DNA of 64,000 bases from an uncultured Collinsella sp. (GCA_958445895.1 CAUCTV010000003.1:1-64000); one strand, 5' to 3'. Positions 33,173 to 42,469 are shown, numbered from the stretch's first letter. Translations and numbers: made by a program. Notes: generated by a model not told the origin, from the letters alone.

Positions 33173-34852
33173 CTAGTCACGCGTCAGCTTGCGGTGAATA
33201 CGATGCGGCTGGGCTGCGTCCTCGCCCAGGCGCTCGATGCGGTTGGCCTGATAGGCCTCGAAGTTGCCCTCGAACCAATACCAGTTGCCCGGATTCTCGT
33301 CGGTGCCCTCCCACGCCAGAATGTGCGTGGCGACGCGGTCCAGGAACATACGATCGTGGCTAATAACCACCGAGCAGCCCGGGAACTCGAGCAGCGCCGC
33401 CTCGAGTGAGGACAGCGTCTCGACGTCGAGATCGTTCGTGGGCTCGTCGAGGAGCAGCAGGTTGCCGCCCTGCTTGAGCGTGAGCGCCAGGTTCAGACGG
33501 TTGCGCTCGCCACCGGAGAGTACGCCAGCGCGCTTCTGCTGGTCCTGGCCCTTAAAGCCAAAGCTCGCCACATAAGCACGGCTCGGAACCTCGGTCTCGC
33601 CGACCATCATGTGGTCCAGGCCGTCCGAGACGACCTCCCACAGGTTCTTATCGGGGTCGATGCCAGAACGGTTCTGATCGACATAGGAGATCTTGACGGT
33701 CTCGCCCACCTCGAGCTCGCCCGAAGTCAGCGGCTCCAGACCCACAATCGTCTTGAACAGCGTGGTCTTACCGACGCCGTTGGGGCCGATGACGCCCACG
33801 ATGCCGTTGCGCGGCAGGGTGAACGAAAGGTCATCGATGAGCACGCGGCCATCGAACTCCTTGTGCAGGTGATGGGCCTCGAGCACCTTGTTGCCCAGAC
33901 GCGGGCCGACAGGGATGCGAATGTCAGTCCAGTCGAGCTTCTGGCTAGCGCGCGCCTCAGCCTCCATCTCCTCGTAGCGGGCCAGACGGGCCTTGTTCTT
34001 GGCCTGGCGGGCCTTGGGCGAGCTGCGCACCCACTCGAGCTCGGCCTCCATGCGCTTGGCGAGCTTGGCGTCGCGGTTGCCCTGTGCCTCGATACGGGCG
34101 GCCTTGGTCTCCAGATACGTGGAGTAGTTGCCCTTGTAGGGATAAAGGTGGCCGCGGTCGACCTCGCAGATCCACTCGGCAACGTTATCCAGGAAGTAGC
34201 GATCGTGTGTGACGGCAAGCACCGCGCCCTGGTAGTTGTGCAGGAAATGCTCGAGCCACAGGATCGACTCAGCGTCCAGGTGGTTCGTGGGCTCGTCGAG
34301 CAGCAGCAGGTCGGGAGCCTCGAGCAGCAGCTTGCACAGGGCCACGCGACGGCGCTCGCCGCCGGAAAGCACGTTGACCGGCATGTCGGAATCGGGCAGC
34401 TGCAGAGCGTCCATGGCCTGGCCGAGCTTGGAATCGATATCCCAGCCGTCGGCGGCATCGATCTCGTCCTGGAGCTTGCCCATCTCGGCCATGAGGGCGT
34501 CCATGTCGCAATCCGGGTCGCACATCTCCTCGCCAATCTTATTGAAGCGATCGACCTTGGCGATCATATCGCCAAACGCCATGCGCACGTTCTCGATGAC
34601 GGTCTTGTCGTCGTCAAGCGGCGGCTCCTGCTGCAGGATGCCCACGGTGTAGCCGGGGGTGAGCCTGGCATCGCCGTTGGAGACTTCCTCAATGCCGGCC
34701 ATGATTTTGAGCAGGGTCGACTTACCCATGCCGTTGGGACCCACGACGCCGATCTTGGCACCGGGGTAGAAGCTCAGGGTCACGTCGTCAAGGATTACCT
34801 TGTCGCCATGGGCCTTGCGAGCCTGATACATCTGGTAGATAAACTCCGCCAT
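33173..34852 (-). CDS. ettA: energy-dependent translational throttle protein EttA (ABC-F)
   Basis: 559 residues with two ABC-F ATPase domains: Walker A GPNGMGKSTLL and GPNGVGKTTLF, signatures LSGGERRRVAL and LSGGERNRLNL, Walker B LLLLDEPTNHLD and LLLLDEPTNDLD. The linker with the YEEMEAEARASQKLDW basic/acidic arm and the P-site-tRNA-interaction stretch RMEAELEWVRSSPKARQAKNKAR (extent about 268-290) identify EttA. It binds the ribosomal E site and gates translation in response to the ATP/ADP ratio. The start has AAAGGATAAAACAGGCAA. Length equals the family's. Confidence 0.9.
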   Translation of the reverse strand: MAEFIYQMYQARKAHGDKVILDDVTLSFYPGAKIGVVGPNGMGKSTLLKIMAGIEEVSNGDARLTPGYTVGILQQEPPLDDDKTVIENVRMAFGDMIAKVDRFNKIGEEMCDPDCDMDALMAEMGKLQDEIDAADGWDIDSKLGQAMDALQLPDSDMPVNVLSGGERRRVALCKLLLEAPDLLLLDEPTNHLDAESILWLEHFLHNYQGAVLAVTHDRYFLDNVAEWICEVDRGHLYPYKGNYSTYLETKAARIEAQGNRDAKLAKRMEAELEWVRSSPKARQAKNKARLARYEEMEAEARASQKLDWTDIRIPVGPRLGNKVLEAHHLHKEFDGRVLIDDLSFTLPRNGIVGVIGPNGVGKTTLFKTIVGLEPLTSGELEVGETVKISYVDQNRSGIDPDKNLWEVVSDGLDHMMVGETEVPSRAYVASFGFKGQDQQKRAGVLSGGERNRLNLALTLKQGGNLLLLDEPTNDLDVETLSSLEAALLEFPGCSVVISHDRMFLDRVATHILAWEGTDENPGNWYWFEGNFEAYQANRIERLGEDAAQPHRIHRKLTRD

Positions 34853-35036
34853 TTGCCTGTTTTATCCTTTCTACCTGCTGTTTCCCTATTCTTGATTCGC
34901 TTTAGTGGAAACGAAATGAGGAAACCAGCTCTGAAACTTAACGAAAAAGGGGCATGGTTGCCCACACCCCCTAATACTACCTGGGAAAAGTCCCCCTTAA
35001 CACACTATGAACTGCGTACGCTAGTTTTCCGCAACC

Positions 35037-35741
35037 TTAGCGAACGGCTCGCTGCGATTTACGCCACAGCAGATACGAATAGACGTAGGCAGCTCCGGCT
35101 GAACCAAACGCCAGAACCGCAATCACCGCGGCAACGACTTCACTCGAAAGCACCGCACCTGCCACGCCCATCACAATCAGGCCAATACCCAGCACCATAA
35201 AGCAGGCGCCGCCAAAACGCTGCGTACGGCGCCAGTTCTCGGGATCGGCAAGCGCCCAAGGCGTCTTGATACCGAGCGTATAGTTCTGCTTCACACGCGG
35301 CAAGTAGTTGCCTACGCCGATGAACAGCAAACCGATAGCACCGGAAATCAGCACGTTGACCGAACCGACCGCCGGCACCACGCCCCAGACCGTAAGCTCT
35401 CCCAGCCAGCTTATGGCGCACATGAACAAGGTGAAGGCGATTACGAAGCCCTGATAGAACTTGCCCGAGGTTCGATATGCCTCACCTTTGGGATCGATGC
35501 GCGGCACCACGCAGAACATTGCGAGAAGCGCCAGAGGCAGCACGCCGAGCGCGGAGGCCATCCAGCTAGGACCCCAACCATCGACGGCGCCGTTCGCGCC
35601 CCAGTGCGTGGGAATCTGTGCAGGCAAGCTCGGCATCACCATGAGGTGCGCTACGACATTGGCGACGCACAGAACGACCAGCGCAATCCACACGCGCGAC
35701 GATACCCCCGTGGGGTGAATGCCCTTGTTTTCGTTATTCAT
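35037..35741 (-). CDS. SdpI-like membrane protein (DUF1648 + SdpI)
   Basis: 234 residues, about six hydrophobic segments. The N-terminal DUF1648-type region carries LPAQIPTHWGANGAVDGW. The C-terminal SdpI-type region carries NYLPRVKQNYTLGIKTPWAL. In Bacillus, SdpI protects against the SdpC toxin and sequesters the ArsR-type repressor SdpR. Here the ArsR gene overlaps this one by eight bases, matching the sdpRI arrangement, but no SDP toxin genes are nearby. Start ATG 35741 behind GGAAGGTGATAAGG. Confidence 0.8.
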   Translation of the reverse strand: MNNENKGIHPTGVSSRVWIALVVLCVANVVAHLMVMPSLPAQIPTHWGANGAVDGWGPSWMASALGVLPLALLAMFCVVPRIDPKGEAYRTSGKFYQGFVIAFTLFMCAISWLGELTVWGVVPAVGSVNVLISGAIGLLFIGVGNYLPRVKQNYTLGIKTPWALADPENWRRTQRFGGACFMVLGIGLIVMGVAGAVLSSEVVAAVIAVLAFGSAGAAYVYSYLLWRKSQRAVR

Positions 35742-36012
35742 CCTTATCACCTTCCGTGTTTGTAAAGCCCATAAACCAGCCAATCAAGTCCTGCATGACG
35801 GTGGTGTTTAAGCTGTAAACGATGTTTTGGCCATGGCGCTCGTCGGTCACCAGCCCGGCGTTTTTGAGCGTCGCCAAATGATGGCTCAATGACGGCTTGC
35901 TGATATCGAAATGCTCAGCAAGCTCCCCCGCCGTGCAATTGCCTTCGCGCAGCAACTCCAAAATGCGCCGTCGCGTTGGATCGGCAAGCGCCTTAAAACC
36001 CTCTCCCGGCAT
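35734..36012 (-). CDS. ArsR-family repressor, SdpR-like
   Basis: 92 residues with the ArsR winged helix: FKALADPTRRRILELLREG, then the recognition helix in FDISKPSLSHHLATLKNAGLV and a wing YSLNTTV. No metal-binding Cys pair, as in SdpR. Start ATG 36012 behind AGGAGGTCCT. Upstream, TTAGAT and ATCTAA half-sites at 36061-36084 form a likely autoregulatory operator. Confidence 0.85.
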   Translation of the reverse strand: MPGEGFKALADPTRRRILELLREGNCTAGELAEHFDISKPSLSHHLATLKNAGLVTDERHGQNIVYSLNTTVMQDLIGWFMGFTNTEGDKDE

Positions 36013-36060
36013 AGGACCTCCTCTCAGCACCCCTCATGACGCGCACACTATACTCGATAT

Positions 36061-36084
36061 TTAGATGTTTGTCTAACTATCTAA
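36061..36084. promoter_or_regulatory. candidate ArsR/SdpR operator
   Basis: TTAGAT (36061-36066) and ATCTAA (36079-36084) are inverted, with a TCTAA half-site between them, 49 bases upstream of the repressor start. Confidence 0.55.
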
Positions 36085-36094
36085 TCTTGTACTC

Positions 36095-36192
36095 AAAAAA
36101 AAAATAGCCGCCTCCGCGTAATGCGAAGACGGCCACTTCTCACGCCATAAACGTGTTTCGGAGTTGGCTAACCCGCGGCAACGGGTGCCATC
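36095..36192 (-). ncRNA. candidate small RNA with own promoter and terminator
   Basis: On the minus strand a TTGAAA (36222-36227) and TAAGAT (36199-36204) pair with 17-base spacing makes a clean promoter. About 100 bases later lies an intrinsic terminator (GCCGTCTTCGC / GCGGAGGCGGC, 36107-36133) followed by a run of T (36095-36104). No ORF lies between. A hairpin ACCCG-TTGCCG-CGGGT sits near the 5' end. RNA family not recognised. It accounts for most of the 302-base gap 36013-36314. Confidence 0.5.
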
Positions 36193-36314
36193 TGCTTCAT
36201 CTTATGCGAATCACCGCCTCATTTCAACAAGCCCCTAGGGCTCAAATGGAATCGCGATAATACCTATAATGGTGATAGCTAAAACACGATTCGCTTCCCC
36301 ATCGGAGGATGTCT

Positions 36315-37106
36315 ATGACCGAAACCGCCGCTCTCGTCGAGACACGCGACACCAAACTCGAGATCATCATGGGCCGTGAGGCACTCGATAGACTCGCCAA
36401 CGCCACGGTGCTGGTGCTCGGCTGCGGAGGCGTGGGCTCTAACTGCTGCGAGGCACTTGCCCGCGGCGGCATCGGTCATTTTGTGATTCTGGACAAGGAT
36501 ATCGTCGCGCCCAGCAACATCAATCGACAGGCCATCGCCTTTCACAGCACCGTCGGCAAGCGCAAGGTTGACGTGATGGAAGCCATGATCCACGACATCA
36601 ATCCCGCCGCCAGCGTTATCAAGCGCACCGAATACCTGCTGAGCGACAACATCGACGAGTTCTTCGCGGGCGTTTTGGAGCAGACGGGTGGCAAGCTCGA
36701 CTACGTCGTCGACGCCATCGACACCATCTCGGCCAAGCTCACCATTGCCAAATATGCTCAGGACCATGACATCCGTTTGGTTAGCTCCATGGGCGGGGCC
36801 AACAAACTCCATCCCGAGTGCCTCCGCTTTGCCGACATCTTCGATACGGTACGTGACCCCATGAGCCGCATTATGCGCAAAGAATGTAAGAAGCGCGGAA
36901 TCAAGAGCCTACACGTACTGTTTAGCTGCGAGGAATCGGTTAAGACACAGCCCCGCGATCCTTCCAACATCCACGAGCGCACCGAGCTGGGAACCGCCAG
37001 CTTTATGCCGCCCATCATGGGCCAGATGATCGCCGGCGAGGTTATCCGTCAGATCAGTGGCCGCGGCACCGAGCGCGTGCGCGCCGATGGCCAGCGCCTA
37101 GACTAG
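36315..37106 (+). CDS. tcdA: tRNA threonylcarbamoyladenosine dehydratase-like ThiF/E1 protein
   Basis: 263 residues of the ThiF/MoeB/E1 superfamily: GREALDRLANATVLVLGCGGVGSN (nucleotide-binding loop, extent about 21-43), RGGIGHFVILDKDIVAPSN, NRQAIA and DAIDTISAKL. A length and motif set like YgdL/TcdA, which dehydrates t6A to ct6A in tRNA with ATP. The family's metal-binding Cys pairs are not obvious here, as in TcdA proteins. Start ATG 36315 behind TCGGAGG. The next gene is TatD, 14 bases on. Confidence 0.85.
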   Translation: MTETAALVETRDTKLEIIMGREALDRLANATVLVLGCGGVGSNCCEALARGGIGHFVILDKDIVAPSNINRQAIAFHSTVGKRKVDVMEAMIHDINPAASVIKRTEYLLSDNIDEFFAGVLEQTGGKLDYVVDAIDTISAKLTIAKYAQDHDIRLVSSMGGANKLHPECLRFADIFDTVRDPMSRIMRKECKKRGIKSLHVLFSCEESVKTQPRDPSNIHERTELGTASFMPPIMGQMIAGEVIRQISGRGTERVRADGQRLD

Positions 37107-37120
37107 CGGAGCGCGCCGAG

Positions 37121-37903
37121 ATGGAGCCCCGGTTATTTGATGCACACTGCCATCTTGATCTAATGGCTCACCCGGACGCCGTTGCCGATGAGGCAACGGC
37201 GCTGGGCCTGATTCTATTTGACTGCGGCGTCGATCCGCACGACTTTGCACGCGCCAAGAAGCGCGCCTGCGGCCGTTCAAATATCTTTGCCGGCATCGGC
37301 CTCCATCCCTGGTGGCTCGCCGACGGACGATGTGGCAACGCTGAAATCAATCTGCTTTGCGAAGTCGCTGCACAAGAACGCTTGATCGGCGAGATCGGGC
37401 TCGACTTTTCCGCTCGTTTTGCCGGAAGCGAGCCGCTACAAGTACAGGCATTTGACCGGCTCTGCGATGCACTCGTGCAGCACCCTCTTGCCGGGCGCGT
37501 GATATCAATTCACGCTGTTCGTTCGGCAGGAACCGTACTGGACGCCCTTGAGTCATATGGATTGCTCACCCCAAGCCCCAACTCCCCCGCCGTCATCTTT
37601 CACTGGTTTAGCGGTACCTCGAACGAGTTCGTCCGTGCGCGAAACGCAGGCTGCTATTTTTCCGTGAACGAGCGTATGCTCGCCACCAAGCGCGGTCGCG
37701 AATATGCCCGACAGATTCCACTCGACCGTCTACTGCTCGAGACCGATGCGCCGGCCGAGCCAAACACAGAAACAAGTGTGCAATCGCTCATCAGATCGCT
37801 CGCAAGGACCTCGATGCACATTGCCTCACTCAAAAACTGTGACGCAAAGCGCATCGAGTCGGTAGTTTTAGCAAATGCGCACTCTGTTTTTGACCTTCGC
37901 TAA
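37121..37903 (+). CDS. TatD-family metal-dependent hydrolase
   Basis: 260 residues, TIM-barrel with the TatD metal motifs: FDAHCHLD at the N-terminus, GLHPWW, GEIGLDFS, and LLLETDAPAEPN near the C-terminus. It is expected to act as a cytosolic DNase/3'-exonuclease or related phosphodiesterase. The gene follows tcdA by 14 bases with no strong site (GCGCCGAG), suggesting co-transcription. A hairpin at 37920-37962 follows. Confidence 0.82.
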   Translation: MEPRLFDAHCHLDLMAHPDAVADEATALGLILFDCGVDPHDFARAKKRACGRSNIFAGIGLHPWWLADGRCGNAEINLLCEVAAQERLIGEIGLDFSARFAGSEPLQVQAFDRLCDALVQHPLAGRVISIHAVRSAGTVLDALESYGLLTPSPNSPAVIFHWFSGTSNEFVRARNAGCYFSVNERMLATKRGREYARQIPLDRLLLETDAPAEPNTETSVQSLIRSLARTSMHIASLKNCDAKRIESVVLANAHSVFDLR

Positions 37904-37919
37904 CCCCTGTGGGCAAAAA

Positions 37920-37962
37920 TGCCAAGGGACATGCGAATCGCACAACGCAGTCCCTATTGGCA
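37920..37962. repeat. palindromic GGGAC-type element between converging genes
   Basis: TGCCAAGGGAC ... GTCCC, then TA-TTGGCA folds into one long dyad, and its minus strand TGCCAATAGGGAC matches the core of the 53873-53895 repeat. It probably doubles as a terminator. Confidence 0.5.
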
Positions 37963-37982
37963 GGCAGTACAATTCGGCAGCA

Positions 37983-39500
37983 TTACACCAATTCGTGCAT
38001 GAGATCACGGTTGCGTGCATACAATTCGTCAAAGATATGACGACGCGACGCATATAGCTCGTGGGCATCCATATCGGGCACGATTGTTTGTGCAACGCCA
38101 AGGACTTGGGCGAGTTCATCCCATGATGCATAGGCGCCACCTGCGAGAGCTGCCATGATGGCATCACCGAAGCATGCGCCCACCGTAACCTTGGCAACCG
38201 AGACCTCGCGCCCGCATACGTCGGCGATAGCCTGCATCCAAACTGGATTCTTGGTTCCACCTCCGACAAGCATAATGCGCCCAATTGGCAGTCCATGCTC
38301 TCGCTCGATAATGTCGACATGGGATGCAACGGTATACGCGACGCCTTCCAAGGCGGCGCGAACCATATGGGCTCGCGTATGCCTTCCGGTCAGGCCAAAG
38401 AAGACGCCACGTGCCTCGGGATCGTTGAGCGGAGTACGCTCCCCCGCAAAGTACGGCAGGCACAGGAGCCCATCGGCACCCGGCGCCACATCGGCGGCAT
38501 CATGCGCCATGACCGAATATGCATCGGGGCCACCGTGGCCCTCGGCCTCCACGGCGTCGCGATACAGCTCTTGGCGCAGCCACGATGTGAGTGCACCCGC
38601 CGTATTGGTCCCCGCGCAGATCCCGTAAGTTCCGGGAATGATAAACGTCCCTGGCCACAGGCGGGCATCATCGACCATATGATCAGCTAGGTAGATGAAA
38701 TACGCCGTGCTCCCCAACTGAACCATCATATCGCCGGGACGAAATACACCCGTCGAAATGGCCTCGGCACCAGAGTCGCCCGTTCCCACTAAGACAGGTG
38801 TCCCTGCCGCGAGCCCTGTCGCCTCAGCCGCGCGCTGCGTAATCGCCCCGGCAATATCGGTAGCCGACATTACCTCCGCCATCTGGTCAGGCCGGCAGAA
38901 ACGAGCACATTCCCGAGCATCAACCCTCCAAGTGTAGCGGTCGTATAGGGGAAGATAATCCTCCGCCAAGTAACGGTCCACCGTAAAACGCCCCGTCAAC
39001 TTTGCGCATAGAAACGATGATGCCGTCAGGAACTTCGCGGCACGTTCGTGCACCTCGGGCATATTCTCCTTAAACCATAAGATCTTAGGAGCAATATCTG
39101 ATGAGCAGGGATCGTGCCCGAAAAGTTCGCGTGCGCGACCTGACCCATATTCGGAAAGGAGCTCGTCAATCTGCGGCTTCGAACGTGCATCGACTCCATA
39201 CAAAATCGCGGGCGCCAGCGCGTTGCACTCGGTATCGACCGGCACACAGTCGCAACCCAATGCGGAAAGGCCCACGCATCCGATCTGCGCCGCGTTAACC
39301 CCCGATCGCATCACCAGCTCGCGCGACAAGCGGCAAAAATCGCCCCACCAAACTGCCTCAGCATCATGCTGGTACCATCCATCACACGGGTTGTCCGTCT
39401 CATGTCCACAAGAGGCTTGGCAAACGATGTTGCATCGATCATCGATTAAAACGCCTTTAGAGGCGCTTGTCCCAATATCAATACCCAGATAGAGCGCCAT
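37983..39500 (-). CDS. FGGY-family carbohydrate kinase
   Basis: 505 residues. Two actin-like ATPase domains: phosphate-binding YLGIDIGTSASKGVLID at the N-terminus, GTGDSGAEAISTG and the C-terminal adenosine motif MLVGGGTKNPVWMQAIADV. Closest in style to xylulokinase-type members. It is the last gene of the Amadori-type operon and the third sugar kinase there. The substrate is unknown. The preceding gene (BtpA-like) ends only six bases upstream. Confidence 0.85.
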   Translation of the reverse strand: MALYLGIDIGTSASKGVLIDDRCNIVCQASCGHETDNPCDGWYQHDAEAVWWGDFCRLSRELVMRSGVNAAQIGCVGLSALGCDCVPVDTECNALAPAILYGVDARSKPQIDELLSEYGSGRARELFGHDPCSSDIAPKILWFKENMPEVHERAAKFLTASSFLCAKLTGRFTVDRYLAEDYLPLYDRYTWRVDARECARFCRPDQMAEVMSATDIAGAITQRAAEATGLAAGTPVLVGTGDSGAEAISTGVFRPGDMMVQLGSTAYFIYLADHMVDDARLWPGTFIIPGTYGICAGTNTAGALTSWLRQELYRDAVEAEGHGGPDAYSVMAHDAADVAPGADGLLCLPYFAGERTPLNDPEARGVFFGLTGRHTRAHMVRAALEGVAYTVASHVDIIEREHGLPIGRIMLVGGGTKNPVWMQAIADVCGREVSVAKVTVGACFGDAIMAALAGGAYASWDELAQVLGVAQTIVPDMDAHELYASRRHIFDELYARNRDLMHELV

Positions 39501-39506
39501 AGGTGC

Positions 39507-40316
39507 CTACTCCCCTCGCGCCGTACGAGCGGCAGCCATAAAACGAACCACCCGCTCAACATCAATCGGGGCATCCAGTTTTCCGTCGCGCTTTAAGCAC
39601 GTGCCGACAAACGCGCCATCGTAGTGAGCAAATACGTCAGCCACGGTATTTTCGCGACAACCGGTGCCACATACCACGGGCACTTCGCCAACACGCTCGC
39701 GGACCTCGTCGGCAAGCTCGCCCGAAGCGCCACGACCGGCAGCCGAACCGCCGATGACCATCGCATCCGGTAGGCAATTAAAGAGAAGTGAATCGGCAAT
39801 GTCCGCGGTCGTGCGGTCGTTGAGATAAACCTCGCCCTCGCTCGTGATGAAGTGAAAAAGCTTGAGGTCGTCCAAGCGCAGCGCCGCCTTGCGACGCATG
39901 GTGTGAGCGAAATCTCGGTTAATCAGCCCGAGATCACCGGCCCAGGCACCGCAAAAATTGCAGCGCGTGAACTGCGCGTCGACGGCAGCGCACAGCTCGA
40001 TTGTGGCATCACCATCGTAAATTGCCTCAGCTCCCCAAGGAGTCGACAGATCATGGGACAGAGCCCCGATTACATAGCCCATCGATGCAAGGGTTGAGGG
40101 AGAAACATGCTGCTCATAGGGCATCGAGAGCTCATTGGTAATCAAAATGCCATCGACACCGCCCTGCTGCAACGCCTCGAGATCGCGCTTGGCGGCTTCC
40201 ACGACCTGCGATACGCTTCCGCCCGGGTAATACAGCGGATCGCCCGGCAGAGGACGCAGGTGCAGCATTCCGATAACCGGCTTTTCGTTCTTGAACATCG
40301 AAGTTAGAAACGACAT
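39507..40316 (-). CDS. BtpA/SgcQ-family protein
   Basis: 269 residues, TIM-barrel of the BtpA family: PVIGMLHLRPLPGDPLY at the N-terminus, GGVDGILITNELS, then VIGGSAAGRGAS and VPVVCGTGCRENTVADV near the C-terminus. SgcQ-type members occur in sugar-utilisation operons with unknown reaction. Start ATG 40316 behind AAGGAGCACGTT. Here it sits between YjbQ and the FGGY kinase in the same operon, so a phosphosugar-handling role is likely. Confidence 0.8.
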   Translation of the reverse strand: MSFLTSMFKNEKPVIGMLHLRPLPGDPLYYPGGSVSQVVEAAKRDLEALQQGGVDGILITNELSMPYEQHVSPSTLASMGYVIGALSHDLSTPWGAEAIYDGDATIELCAAVDAQFTRCNFCGAWAGDLGLINRDFAHTMRRKAALRLDDLKLFHFITSEGEVYLNDRTTADIADSLLFNCLPDAMVIGGSAAGRGASGELADEVRERVGEVPVVCGTGCRENTVADVFAHYDGAFVGTCLKRDGKLDAPIDVERVVRFMAAARTARGE

Positions 40317-40349
40317 AACGTGCTCCTTCATAGGGTTATTGCAGGGACG

Positions 40350-40778
40350 TTACTCCCCCAGCACCTCGACGTACACTTTTCGCTTCTGCGGACCGTCAAA
40401 CTCCGCAAGATAGATGTTCTGGGCACTTCCGCACACGATGTGGCCATCTTGGACGGGAAAGAAGCAACTGTTTCCACAAATCATGCTCTTGATATGCCCA
40501 CAGGAGTTGTTACCGGTGGCTCCATAGCTCGGCAGGAAGTGTGCATGCGCATAGGGGGCATCGAGTGGGGCGATGCGATCAAGCGTCTCCATAAGATCCG
40601 TCTCCACGCAGGGCAGCCCCTCGTTTACCACGATTCCGCAGGTCGTATGCGACAAAATAATCGCCGCCAAGCCATTGGTCACCGAGCTGCGTTCGATGGC
40701 AGCGTGCACGTCCTCGGTAATATCGATGAACTGGTCCGGAGCAGTCGATAGATAGCTCAATGTCTCGAGCGTCACCAT
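40350..40778 (-). CDS. YjbQ / UPF0047 family protein
   Basis: 142 residues. LSHTTCGIVVNEG, HFLPSYGATGNNSCGHIKSMICG and the terminal RKVYVEVLGE match the UPF0047 fold, a small trimeric protein with His/Cys metal-binding site and reported weak thiamine-phosphate synthase activity. Start ATG 40778, immediately after the amidohydrolase stop, with GAAGGGG inside that gene. Unusual for this family to be embedded in a sugar operon. Confidence 0.8.
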   Translation of the reverse strand: MVTLETLSYLSTAPDQFIDITEDVHAAIERSSVTNGLAAIILSHTTCGIVVNEGLPCVETDLMETLDRIAPLDAPYAHAHFLPSYGATGNNSCGHIKSMICGNSCFFPVQDGHIVCGSAQNIYLAEFDGPQKRKVYVEVLGE

Positions 40779-40780
40779 GT

Positions 40781-41641
40781 TCACTCATCCCCTTCAAGAA
40801 AACGCAGGGCATTACCCCAGTAGAGCCTTTCTCGCGCATCATCGCGCATGGGCACGGTATCGAGCGCCCGCTTGAGTTTGAATGCACGGAAGCGCGGCGT
40901 ATTGCTGGCGAACATCACTTGGTGCGATAGCGCGCGCTCATACCACAGCGGCCCCATATCGACCGTGAAAAGACGCTGCATCATCTCCTCGGGCGAATCG
41001 ATGTAAGTGATAGAGGTGTCCGCGTAGCAGTTGGGATACTTGAGCAGCATCGCCACGGTCTCGCGCACCCAGGGCCAGCCAAAATGGGTCAAACTAAAAC
41101 GCACATTTGGATGCGTTGCGATTGTGTGCTCAAATGCAAGCGGGTTACTGCGCGAGAGCTCTGCGCCCGGCTCCCAAGACATACCGGCATGGAAAACCAC
41201 CGGCTTGTTATAGCGCTCGCACAGTTCGTAAAGCGGCTCGGCCACAGCATCATCGGGGGCAAAACCCTGCTTTGCAGGATGCAGGCAAAGCCCCTTTGCC
41301 CCCAACTCGATAAAGGCGCGCTCCAATTCGTCTGCGGCACCGCTCACCTGCGGGTCTACGCTCGCAAATCCCCACAGACGATCGGGATGTGCGGCAACCA
41401 GCATGGCAATCTGGTCATTGGTGCCAAAGTGCCCTCCGCATGCCGTGGTTACATCGAGCGGCATGAGCACGCTCTTCTGCACATCGCAGACGTCCATCTC
41501 GACTTGAAGCTCATCCCAATCCATGGGGCCCATATGCCCCATACCAAATTCTCGTGACCAAAAACCGAATCCATCAGGCTCATCACCCGGCGTACAGATC
41601 TCGCCGTAGAGCATAGGATGGACCAACATGTCGATAACCAT
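40781..41641 (-). CDS. amidohydrolase-2 family TIM-barrel hydrolase
   Basis: 286 residues: MVIDMLVHPMLYG (a variant of the N-terminal metal site with only one His), WGFASVDPQ, GAKGLCLHPAKQG, KPVVFHAGMSWEPG and NVRFSLTHFGWPW, then FASNTPRF replacing the usual Asp-containing end motif. Family members are decarboxylases or hydrolases. It starts at ATG 41641 behind AAGGAGTACGAA. The altered metal ligands mean its reaction is uncertain. Confidence 0.75.
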   Translation of the reverse strand: MVIDMLVHPMLYGEICTPGDEPDGFGFWSREFGMGHMGPMDWDELQVEMDVCDVQKSVLMPLDVTTACGGHFGTNDQIAMLVAAHPDRLWGFASVDPQVSGAADELERAFIELGAKGLCLHPAKQGFAPDDAVAEPLYELCERYNKPVVFHAGMSWEPGAELSRSNPLAFEHTIATHPNVRFSLTHFGWPWVRETVAMLLKYPNCYADTSITYIDSPEEMMQRLFTVDMGPLWYERALSHQVMFASNTPRFRAFKLKRALDTVPMRDDARERLYWGNALRFLEGDE

Positions 41642-41668
41642 TTCGTACTCCTTTCCAGGCATTTGACC

Positions 41669-42469
41669 CTAGTACGGCTCAAACGAACCAATCACTCGGG
41701 ACGACAGCTCAGCGCCCGCCTTCATACACGCCGGAATATCAAGGCCATCGATCACGCCCTTGGTAAACCCGGCGATATACGAGTCGCCGGCACCCACGGT
41801 ATTAACGACCTTCTCCGCCGGCACGATCCCGCACTCATAGAAGCGCTCACCGTCATAGGCAATGCTTCCCTTCTCGCCAAGCGTGGCAACCGCAACGCGC
41901 GGCCCCAATTCCTGCGCGTGACGTACCCAGTCCCGCAGCTCCGGAGTGTCATCTTCAAACGACATAAATGCGTAGTCAACGTAGGGAAAATGATTCTCGC
42001 AGGCATATTCGGGATCCTGGCTGAACACCGAGAAGTCCATAACCACCGTCTTGCCCGCATCATGCCACTCGGGCAGGAGGTCCAAACAATTGCCAAACAG
42101 GTCGGTATGAATGATGTCATGCTCTAGGATAAACGCCCGGTCATCTTCATTCGGACGATATGTCTCCATTACGCCATCGATTGCCTCGAGATGCACGCGA
42201 TCGACGCCGTCTTTCAATGCCATGAGCATCACCGAGGTGTCGCCATCCTCCACCCGCAGATGAGAGATATCAAACCCCTCGGCGGCCAGCGCCTCTCTCA
42301 TCTTGTCTCCGTACTCGTCCTTGCCGACAACCGACACGGCGGATACCGAAACGCCCATTCGTGCAAGATGGATACCCCAGTCAATGCCATTACCAGTCGG
42401 ATAGAACACGCCGATGTTTTGATAGACGTCCGCACAGCAAAAACCAGCCGCACACGCTTTAATACCCAT
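41669..42469 (-). CDS. PfkB-family sugar kinase, paralogue of FrlD
   Basis: 266 residues. Ribokinase-fold: GFCCADVYQNIGVFYPTGNG, VGKDEYGDKMREALAAEG and the catalytic motif NTVGAGDSYIAGF (about 224) with the base Asp. Its overall pattern is like fructoselysine kinase, but it diverges from the better FrlD candidate at 42591-43454. A second kinase may act on an isomer or on a different Amadori product. Start ATG 42469 behind TTGGAG. Confidence 0.75.
   Translation of the reverse strand: MGIKACAAGFCCADVYQNIGVFYPTGNGIDWGIHLARMGVSVSAVSVVGKDEYGDKMREALAAEGFDISHLRVEDGDTSVMLMALKDGVDRVHLEAIDGVMETYRPNEDDRAFILEHDIIHTDLFGNCLDLLPEWHDAGKTVVMDFSVFSQDPEYACENHFPYVDYAFMSFEDDTPELRDWVRHAQELGPRVAVATLGEKGSIAYDGERFYECGIVPAEKVVNTVGAGDSYIAGFTKGVIDGLDIPACMKAGAELSSRVIGSFEPY

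Noticed and set aside
32866..33363. 165-codon plus-strand frame between the protease and ettA
   Set aside because: Runs across a terminator and into the antisense of ettA; no domain.
36095..36192. 4.5S/SRP RNA or a known riboswitch for the small RNA candidate
   Set aside because: The conserved SRP GGTCAGG and GGAAGCAG parts and known riboswitch cores are absent.
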